Under the pieces are notes generated by a model. The model saw nothing but the letters and a program-made list of their open reading frames with translations, made no database searches and was not told the DNA's origin. A program made the translations under genes and the position numbers. Below are positions 12,301-23,300 of a stretch of 64,000 nucleotides of DNA, in pieces; position 1 is the stretch's first letter; each line of letters opens with the position of its first letter. The stretch comes from Salvelinus alpinus (taxonomy: Eukaryota; Chordata; Actinopteri; Salmoniformes; Salmonidae). The stretch spans positions 23,054,969-23,118,968 of the forward strand of contig NC_092092.1 in assembly GCF_045679555.1 (NCBI RefSeq). Direction: 5' to 3'.

Positions 12301-15300
12301 GATGTTGAGTTAGTAATAGTAATAGCGCCACTGCTATTAGCTTCACGACATACATACTATGGAACGCCATTTGGGTCTTTGCGTGTCAAAAAAGATACAG
12401 TAGCACTGTCAAAGCTGTACAAAACAAGTCTGCAAACACCGGCCACGAACGATGTGTTTACAATACCGCGTTGGTAATAAAGCATAATTTGTTCGGCCGC
12501 AACTTCTGGGGTAGCTAGCTTTAGCTTAAAACCTAGCTAGCACCAATACAACCAGCCTGAAAACAATGACCAGTAGAAACTGCAGTCATTTTCATTATTC
12601 TTAGCAATGATTTAGGAATCCTTGTGAGTAAGTATTAGCTAGTTTGCCACTTGTTGTTCGCCTATTGAAATTGAACTTCACTTCATGAAAATAAATAGCT
12701 AGCCAGCTACTTAACCCTGTTGCCCAAAGCTAACGTTATAAGCAGCCAGCTAGCTTCATCTGGCTAGTGAGGTTCGACCTGACCGGGTTATGTGTGGTGA
12801 AGCTAGCCACAATAAGGATTCGGCACAATAGTGGATTTTGCGGTTTGCCTTCAAAATAAAAGTATGTCATTGACAGTGATGCAAATGAATACAAATAGTA
12901 GAATTATGACATACTTTTATTTTGAAGGCTAACCTTAAAGTCCACTATTGTGGCTAATCCTTATTGTGGCTAGCTTCACATAGATGGGTCCGACCACCAT
13001 TAAATAAGAACTGCCTTATAAATTAGGGTTATTTTAGATTGCTACATAGCTAGCTAACTATAGCTACTGAAACAGATTGTCGTTTTGCAATTTTTTGGGG
13101 GAGAACATTGTTTGCATCCATGAGCTAGCTAGCTTTTTTTTAATGACCAGCACTGTAGGTACGCGAGACAACTTACCAGCATCATAGCATACGTATCGAT
13201 GAATCGTTGTGACATATGAAATACAAGTGATAGTGTAATCAATGTGTAATAATTACTTAATTTTATAATTTATTTGTCAAATTCAGATCCTGGTTTGTCA
13301 ACAAGCTTATTTGACACGTCAAATAGTGTTATTTGACGTGCATCTTTTTTGGCACGCAAAGACCCAAACGGCGTTCCATAGAAATCCTGGTTGAGAATGA
13401 AACGACTGAAGAAATGAACAATGAAACAGCACAGCAAGTAAGTGAAAGAAATGGGTTTTGATTATGTTTTACTGGTAATGGGGACATACGTAAATGCCAA
13501 CAAAATATTTTTTGTGTGTGTGCCCCTTTTATTTATCTAGGCAAGTCGGTTAAGAACAAATTCTTATTTACAATGACGGCCAAACCCGGACGACGCTGGG
13601 CCAATTGTGCACCGCCCTATGCACTGCCGGATGTGATGGAGGCTGGATTCGAACCAGGGACTGTAGTGATGCCTCTTGCACTGCGATGCAGTGCCTTAGA
13701 CAGCTGCGTCCATGTGTGTGTTAACTATTTAACTGTACTAGAATGCTTAAAAGGCTGCAAAAAATAAATATCGGTATTGTTTTTTTTGGCAAGGAAAATA
13801 TCAGATATCAGTATCAGCAAAAAATGTCATATCGGTGCATCACTACCTTTTATACTTACAGTGAGGGAAAAAAGTATTTGATCCCCTGCTGATTTTGTAC
13901 GTTTGCCCACTGACAAAGAAATGATCAGTCTATAATTTTAATGGTAGGTTTATTTGAACAGTGAGAGACAGAATATCAACAAAAAAATCCAGAAAAACGC
14001 ATGTCAAAAATGTTATGAATTGATTTGCATTTTAATGAGGGAAATAAGTATTTGACCCCTCTGCAAAACATGACTTAGTACTTGGTGGAAAAACCCTTGT
14101 TGGCAATCACAGAGGTCAGACGTTTCTTGTAGTTGGCCACCAGGTTTGCACACATCTCAGGAGGGATTTTGTCCCACTCCTCTTTGCAGATCTTCTTCAA
14201 GTCATTAATGTTTCGAGGCTGACGTTTGGCAACTCGAACCTTCAGCTCCCTCCACAGATTTTCTATGGGATTAAGGTCTGGAGACTGGCTAGGTCACTCC
14301 AGGACCTTAATGTGCTTCTTCTTGAGCCACTCCTTTGTTGCCTTGGCCGTGTGTTTTGGGTCATTGTCATGCTGGAATAACCATCCACGACCCATTTTCA
14401 ATACCCTGGCTGAGGGAAGGAGGTTTTCACCCAAGATTTGACGGTACATGGCCCCGTCCATCGTACCTTTGATGCGGTGAAGTTGTCCTGTCCCCTTAGC
14501 AGAAAAACACCCCCAAAGCATAATGTTTCCACCTCCATGTTTGACGGTGGGGATGGTGTTCTTGGGGTCATAGGCAGCATTCCTCCTCCTCCAAACACGG
14601 CAAGTTGAGTTGATGCCAAAGAACTCCATTTTGGTCTCATCTGACCACAACACGTTCACCCAGTTGTCCTCTGAATCATTCAGATGTTCATTGGCAAACT
14701 TCAGACGGGCATGTATATGTGCTTTCTTGAGCAGGGGGACCTTGCGGACGCTGCAGGATTTCAGTCCTTCACGGCGTAGTGTGTTACCAATTGTTTTCTT
14801 GATGACTATAGTCCCAGCTGCCTTGAGATCATTGACAAGATCCTCCTGTGTAGTTCTGGGCTGATTCCTCACCGTTCTCATGATCATTGCAACTCCACGA
14901 GGTGAGATCTTGCATCGAGCCCCAGGCTGAGGGAGATTGACAGTTATTTTGTGTTTCTTCCATTTGCGAATAATCGCAGAAACTGTTGTCACCTTCTCAC
15001 CAAGCTGCTTGGCGATGGTCTTGTAGCCCATTCCAGCCTTGTGTAGGTCTACAATCTTGTCCCTGACACCCTTGGAGAGCTCTTTGGTCTTGGCCATGGT
15101 GGAGAGTTTGGAATCTGATTGATTGATTGCTTCTGTGGACAGGTATCTTTTATACAGGTAAGGAACTGAGATTAGGAGCACTCCCTTTAAGAGTGTGCTC
15201 CTAATCTCAGCTCGTTACCTGTATGAAAGACACCTGGGAGCCAGAAATCTTTCTGATTGAGAGGGGGTCAAATACTTATTTCCCTCATTAAAATGCAAAT

Positions 15301-17324
15301 CAATTTATAACATTTTTGACATGCGTTTTTCTGGATATTTTTGTTGTTATTCTGTCTCTCACTGTTCAAATAAACCTACCATTAAAATTATAGACTGATC
15401 ATTTCTTTGTCAGTGGGCAAACGTACAAAATCAGCAGGGGATCAAATACTTTTTTCCCTCACTGTACAAGACCATCAGACTTGATTGAGTAATGTGGTGC
15501 ATTATATAATAACCACATTTTTTGGTCAGTATGCTGCCTAACATAACAACAGGTGGTGGTGTGTTGGACACAATAGCTCAGATAGATAGAGGCTGTCTGC
15601 ATTCCTTATTTCTGTAACTGTTAGCTTACCTGTTCAATATTGACATAAGCTCAGAACAACTTGTGTTTCAAACATGGGCCTGTTCAATCAATTGCTTTGC
15701 TGATCAATGGACAGTTCATTACTTTTGTCAAAATAATATGTAGCTTAAAGTTATGTTTGTACTTGTATTTATTTTTGTAATAAAGATGGTGATACAACAA
15801 TAATACACATTTACAATAGGCCTATATCTAAAAATACATACAGCCAAATTTTATATATATAATTTTAATAGCAGGACACCATAAAGTCCTTTGTCCATCT
15901 GAAGAGAGTATGAATTAGGCTGTTTGAATCCTAAGTACTCTGCCTACACATACTGTAGTTTGAAGTACAATACCAACATAGTTACTGTAGTAGGTCAAAG
16001 CTGTGTGTTGGTAAACCTTGGTAGAGCATGGGTGGATTAGGCATTGTTGTGCTCATGTGAATTTCCAGCTTCAGACCAATGCTTACCTCTCACTTAAAAG
16101 TTTATTTTTTGGTTTTAATTTCCATGTTTTTTACACCGGAAGGTGATTATTCAACAACTTTAGAACACAACAGTAAAAGTAAACAATAATGACAAATGGC
16201 AACATAAGTAATGTAGTTGTTAGTATTTATTTAATATTAACAGTTGATTTTCTGGAGGGAAGTGAAAAACCAGAAACCCATTTAAGTAAATATGTAGTAA
16301 ACTGGATTTTATTCCCTTATCTCTCTTAAAACAGTTAAGCAAGCTCCTGGACAATACACAAATAATCAACATATACCAATTAACTATTTACATGAAAATG
16401 TACCTTTTTAAAAGTTTATTGAAGAAAGCCTAGTACAACATTACCTGTAAACAAAAGTGAGTTATCACTAAATATAAAATGTACAACCAAATGTATATTC
16501 ATCAGATATAGTCAACTATGTAAATACAATTCAGGGATGGCCACAATTGCTCTTGACAAGCTACAGGTTTATGCAGGTGTTTTTGTTCAAGCCTAGTTCT
16601 ACCACACCTGATTTTGGTCTTCGTGAACAGCTAAGGTCTTGATGAACAGCTGAGTAGTAGAATCAGGTATGGTACTAGGCTTGAAAAAATAAAAACATGC
16701 CTAACCCTGTGGATCTTCAAGAGCAATTTTGGTAACTCCTGATACAACTACTGCTGTGAAACACCTGTAAAATAAAAGTACAAAACACTCTTAAGAACAA
16801 TTATATACATATTTACATATCTGACATTGGATAGGTGCTATAAATCCTTTAGCTACAAATGTTCTCAGTAATTCTGTACACAGCTGTCCAACTCCAGTAA
16901 AATACCATACATTCCCACATTTATAAAGGGTAGTATAAATATGAAAACAGATGGGAATACTCACAAATTTGGAACAGAACATAGATTTTAAGTATTGTCC
17001 GAAGTACCATGTGTACTGAGTCCATTTGAATTTTTTGAAGTCGTTTGTCAGCTTTACATGGGCCAGCTTGCATTTCTCCTTGACAGGCGCATGCCCACAA
17101 TCCACCACTCTGCCATAAAGCACTGTGTCCTTGGGCAGTACCGTAGGCATAGCGTGTAATGTGCTTTTCAGAGATGAGGGCAACGACCTCTTCCTTTAGA
17201 GTCTGAGAGCAGGTCTCCTCCGTTCTAGCAAAACGCACGCAGTAGTACACACCACCACACTCACTGACACTTGCCTGCCACTCCACGAACTCAAAGGCTC
17301 TTTTAAGAGCCACTTAATAAATGA

Positions 17325-17378
<54 letters not shown>

Positions 17379-20300
17379 CGGGAGGGGGCTGTCAAAACTA
17401 TAAACAAATGAATGGTCCAAATGTATCCTCCGGGAGGCAAACCCACACTCTTCAGATCTATAGACAGATAATTAAATATTACACGACAAATCCTGTTCTT
17501 AAAAAATGTAGTTAGACAGACCATTTGAAATGGAGTCTGGAAGCGTCGGTTCCGAAATGATTTGGTTTATTCACTCTATACTGATTGAATGTTTGTTTCT
17601 CACACTTGGTTAAAATACAATAGTCTAAAACAGTCGATTTTCTGAAAACCGACTCATGTAATAATGTAGCTAAGTTAGCAAGCATGTAATTTTATTTTGA
17701 ATGCGCAGCAATGGCGCACAATTTAAGCAAGCAGAGAGGGGGTTCGATTAATCTGGCCCAGGGTACACCGGGCTATGAAAGTGGGGAGGGACGGAAGATA
17801 AAGCATTTTAATCAAAAGTAATCAATTTTGCATGTGAACACAGAATCCTACTCATTACTACACGTGCTTACCTACTACACGTGCTTAATTTGAGCCGACT
17901 GTCGGAAAGAGCGGGGCACCTGGCTCATGCCCAGGAGGCAGCCCGGTTCCAAATCGAATGCAATCAACATTTAGCCTATGCAAAACATGCCTACAATGGC
18001 TCCCGGGTGAGATTAATCGAACCCCCTCAATGATTCTAAAGTTGTTTTACCTGGGTGCACCGTGTGCAGCACTCGCACCCCCTAACTACTTTACTTGTGG
18101 ATGGCGACTTCAGATTTTCTGGGAACACACTGAAAAGTAACTCGACACCATTTTAATCAGTCAGTACAAATGTTGATTATAATAATGACAAGAAAGCAGG
18201 AAAGGGAGCGTATGCCGGACCTGGTAAATTGTCTGATGTTAGCGTGCATTTGCTTACTTGTAGTGCACAACTGAACTGAGACATGTGCATTTGGGGTTCA
18301 ACCATTGACTAAATGCGGTTCATAACTACACTGAACAAAAATATAAACGCAACATGCAACAATTTATTAGATTTTACAGAGTTACAGTTCAAGAAATCAG
18401 TCAATTGAAATAAATTAATTAGGCCCGAATCTATGGATTTCACATGACTGGGAACATAGATATGTTGGTCACAGATACCTTAAGGTAGGAGCATGGATCA
18501 GAAAAGTAGTCAGTATCTGGTGTGACCACCATTTGCCTCATGCAGTGCAACACATCTCCTTCGCATAGATTTGATCAGGCTCCTCTTCAGTGGCTGTAGT
18601 TGCTGGATAATGACAGGAACTGAACACATCGATCCAGAGCATCCCAAACATGCTCAATGGGTGACATGTCTGGTGAGTATGCAGGCCCTGGAAGAACTGG
18701 GACATTTTGAGCTTCCAGGAATTGTGTACAGATCCTTGCGACATGGGGTCGTGCATTATCATGCTGAAACATGAGGTGATGGCGGTGGATGAATGGCACG
18801 ACAATGGGCCTCAGGAGCTTGTCATGGTATTTCTGTGCATTCAAATTGACATCGATAAAATGCAATTTGTTCGTTGTCCGTAACTTATGCCTGTCCATAC
18901 TATAACCCCACAGCCACCATGGGGCACTCTGTTCACAACGTTGACATCAGCAAACCGCTCACCCACAAGACGCCGTAGACGGTGTCTGCCTTCTGCCCGG
19001 TACAGTTAAAACTGGGATTCTTCTGTGAAGAGCACACTTCTCCATTGTCCCAGTGGCCATCGAAGGTGAGGATTTTCCCACTGAATTGGGTTACAACGCC
19101 AAACTTCAGTAGGTCAAGACCCTGGTGAGGACGACGAGCACACAGATGAGCTTCCCTGAGATGGTTCCTGACAGATTGTGCAGAAATTCTTTGGTTCTGC
19201 AAACCCACAGTTTCATCAGCTGTCTGGATGGCTGGTCTCAAACGATCCTGCAGGTAAAGAAACCGGATGTGGAGGTCCTAGGCTGGCGTGTTTACACATG
19301 GTCTGTTGTTGTGAGGACCTCCTGCCAAATTCTCGAAAATGATGTTGGAGGTGGCTTATGGTAGAGAAATGAATATTATCTGGCAACAGCTCTGGTGGAC
19401 ATTCCTGCAGTCAGCATGCCAATTGCACGCTCCCTCAAAACTTTTTTTGTGGCGTTGTGTGACAAAACTGCAAATTTTTAGTCGCCTTTTATTGTCCCCA
19501 GCACAAGGTGCACCTGTGTAATGATCATGTTGTTTAATCAACTTCTTGATATGCCACACCTGTCAGGTGGATGGATTATCTTGGCAACGGAGAAATGCTG
19601 CTAACAGGGATGTAAACAAACTTGTGCATGAAATTTGAGAGACAAAGCTTTTTGTGCGTATGGAAAAATGTTGATCTTTTATTTCAGCTCATGAAACATG
19701 GGATCAACACTTTACATGTTGCCGTCATATTTTTGTTCAGTTTAGCATATTGTTTCTTAATAAAGCAATTTGTTTTCTCGGCTATGGTTTTTGTTGTGGT
19801 CTTGGTTGTTCTTCGTCAAGGAAATGTAGTGTAGCTAACTGCAGTGTTTGTCTTCGCTGAAATCTTATCTTACCATAGCTTGGTCTATGGCGTATTCTAC
19901 CTAGCTAGTTTTTCAATCCCCCTTGTAAGGCAGCTAGCTAGCAGGGGGATGGTTTTCCAAAGTTTGTACTGTAATCTCCTTTCTCATCACTCCCTGCTCA
20001 TCCCCTGCTGTTTTTAATTACCGTACATGTCCTCCTGCTACTGTAGTAATGAAAAAGAAGACCGTCAATTGAAGTTAACCCTGAGAACCAACATGTGAAT
20101 TGTTTATTTTGCTGCTTCCATGCCTAGCACCCACTAGGCTGCACAACCAGACATAGAGTAAACTGTAAAGATGACGTACAGTAAATTTTCCCAAGGTTTA
20201 TTTTAGAAACCTAGACCACCAGTTCATCCTACTGTTTTAATTAACAAAGTGAACAGCCTGGTGAGAGGGGAAGTGATGCCACAGTAAACCAGCCCCGTAG

Positions 20301-23300
20301 CCCTGCAGCAGCTGACATAGAGATATTAATCATGTTCAGCTCCAGCTCAATTAAAAACGCCATTGTCTTTCTTTTACCCCTTGCCGAGTAAGAGGTAGTG
20401 TGAGAGCGAGTCTGTCCTCTTGGTGTCCTCCTCTAGGCTTTATCCTCTGATCTCAATCTGAACACATACTGGCCACCTGCAATCTGTGCCATCTATCATT
20501 ACTGCAGGTGGTGGGAGAGGATGGGCTTTAAGAAAGAAGGGGAAATAGTCAGCTAACATGTACAGATTATACAGTGTGGTGGTTCGTTCAAATATAAAGT
20601 GCCTCCGACATTTTAAAGTAAGGAATTATGTCATCTCCATTCATTACATTTATATCTGTAACGTTCTGTATGTTGCACCATCCTGAACGTGTCCCAGATG
20701 TCTAAAGGTGAGTGTTTGTCCTCTGCCAGAGATCTACTGCTGTGGGCTGCTGAGCACCAGAAAGAGTGACTGCACCGGCCTGCCCCAGTCCATGCTGGTG
20801 AACCCTGAGAGCCCCCAGCAGAGGGGCCAGTCCTGCAGCATGATGAGAGGTAACACCTCCCTCATCAGCTGGTACAACAAGGGACACTTCCGCTTCCTTA
20901 CCAACGCCTACTCACCCACCAAGAAAGGTAAGGAGACCTGCTTTGGGACTGATGTGATATTACCCATGTTTTCTTTTTCATACATTTTCATTCAGAACAT
21001 GCATTCAGGGGGATGTTTAAATGGTATTCAATCATGGGCATAGATTTTAGAGTGAACATCCTTCAATTTTAAAGCAAAACGTTTCTCTTTATTTTGATCA
21101 TGTCGGCCTACTGTGTCAATATAATGCTCTGAAATGGAGCATCATTATTAAGCTCTTTAGGGCTGACTGATACAGTATGAGTCACCACCCACCATTGACA
21201 TGATGTGGATTTAACAGACCACAGTAACTCCTAGTTGTTAATGCACTCTTAATCTACCCTGTAGACTGAGAAACCCTGATGTAGCACCTCATCACTCTGT
21301 CTCTCCCTGTATGAGTGATGTTCAGAGATAATGGAAATGGGAGAAAATCCCTGTTCCGTGGCATGTGAAAGGCGCTCACCCCACACATTTAATCCCATTT
21401 GTAAAATAAATTAGGTGGGAAAATGCATTAAATCTGGATAGATAAACAGCAAGGATCCAGAGTAGATGAGTGGAATTGAGGGTTTGGATTCTGTTCATGG
21501 CTGTGTTAAAAGAAGTGCTGAATGTTTCAAGTGTTTGGGAGGATTTTTCTTGTTGAATACAATCTGAATTAATCCTATAGAAGAGCAGTGGTCACCAACC
21601 TGGCGATCGACTGGTCGTGCTGTTGGTGGTAGGTGCACTTGATTTAGCAGCCCTAATGCCAGGAAGGCAAAGTATTCCCATTTTGAACCATTTCATGTGT
21701 CTGAAGGTAGAACTCCGCCTACACGACAGGCTCAGAGAGCAAATCAAGTGCACCTATAGGCCTACGGCTGGCCAATCAGATAGCTCAGATCACCACGTCT
21801 GCACAGTTTCCTCGATCCATAGACTAAAACATATTTGAAATTTTTATTCACAAAGTTGAGAATTCTATACTTTTAAAACCATGACTAGAGAGAGACTCAA
21901 CGAATACAGCAAAGAACTGCTGTTTTTATGAGTAAGTTCATGTTTGACAGTGCTGAATAACAACTTAATCAACACTTTGTTCAACACTTTTATAAGCATT
22001 AAAATGCACGGTCTCCCTTCTTCCACTCACGCTACAACCAGCACCGCAGCTGCAATGAATGAGTATAGAGTTCCGATAAGCTTGCGTTGTTATTATTAGC
22101 GGCTTGCAGCTTTTTTTTATATCAAGGAATATTTCACTTTCTCATAAATTGTTGCATGAGGCAGGAATAATGCAGTGTGACTTGAGTTTCACCATCAGTT
22201 GGAAGACTGTGCCCCCTTTTCTCAGCGGAGGGAGAGCAAGGGGATGGTGACTGTGGTGTGAGGCAGCCTCACCGCTGCTCCCTCCCATCAGACTGACCAT
22301 CAGATGCAAGCCATCAGTCCAGTAAAAAACAACAACTAATGATTATTCTCACTCAGCCGGGCCTCACAAGTAATACAACAAATGAGCTATTACAAGTGTG
22401 ATCATATACCAATTAAAAAAATATATAATTTCAAAATGGTCTGAGAAGAACAACATTGCAGAGCAATTCAAGCATAGCTGATATGCAGTGATAATGTATT
22501 AGGCCTTTAGCCTACTGTACAAACCTCATTGCTACAGAACTGTTTTTAATTGGTTAATGTTGTATAGGCTTACGTTTTTTAAGTCATGTTTAAAAAAATA
22601 AAATTATAATAATAATAATCTGAGCTGTAGATCTCGGCTTGCATTTTTACTCAGTTATCTTGACTCAGAAAAGGTTAGTGACCACTGCTATAGAGGATAT
22701 AGGTTATTTTCTGTTAGTTCTCATTGTGCAGTACAAATTATATCTGACTACAGATAATATAAGAACCCAAAATACAGCAAAACACAACCCCCTCCCACCC
22801 CAACCTTCGGTATGTCCCTCCTATCTTATACAGACTAGACTAATTATTTTGTTTGGATGGGTAAGTGGTGGTCATAACATGTCATTATAGCTACAGAGAG
22901 AACTATTTTACCTTTTGAATAAATAAACCACTGTATCATTGGTGAAATGGCTATGAAATGAAGTAATCATGTGAAAGACTGAAGCCTAGGGAATGGTGAC
23001 GGAGTATGACATATTTCCAAATTCCAGATTTAGACTTTATCAAGTCTGCTTCCCGATTTATATTTTTAAATTCTGTCAAAAAAATTCCATCGACTTTTCT
23101 GAATATGCGCTTACTCTTTGATCTTGCGTTTCTTTTTCAATTTGCCCTCCTGTAACTTTCCAATTTCCATTCAACATTACACTGTAGGACCTGAGTGAAA
23201 TCTAGCGTAATTAGCATTAGATAGCTGAGGATAATTTGAATGGAAGCGAGTCAGCGACAGATGGAGTTTCAGTCAAGAAAAACATATCAACGACCTGCTA

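Larger units (their letters stand above)
11876..13845. mobile_element. hAT element with 8-bp target duplication and nested insertions
   Basis: The left end is TAGGGATGCACGATATATCG and the right end on the other strand is TAGTGATGCACCGATATGAC. Flanks are GCTTTTAT (11868-11875) and CCTTTTAT (13846-13853), 7 of 8 identical. CGATA and ATCGG motifs cluster at both ends. A decayed hAT transposase piece lies at 12099-12308. A foldback element (12797-12979) and a reversed SINE (13525-13712) lie inside. Total 1970 bp. Confidence 0.85.
13859..15464 (-). mobile_element. Tc1/mariner element, near-complete with 200-bp inverted repeats
   Basis: 1606 bp between TA dinucleotides (13857-13858, 15465-15466). 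Inverted terminal repeats of about 200 bp start CAGTGAGGGAAAAAAGTATT. Each holds an outer and an inner direct repeat (GAGGGAAAAAAGTATTTGAT at the tip; GAGGGAAATAAGTATTTGAC about 175 bp inward), the IR/DR layout of many fish Tc1 elements. The arms differ at only a few sites, suggesting a fairly young copy. It lies 11 bp from the right end of the hAT element. Confidence 0.92.

Noticed and set aside
16791..17313. Two overlapping 130-codon minus-strand frames
   Set aside because: No recognised motif, no splice or codon pattern; inside a PGBD5 intron next to a microsatellite.
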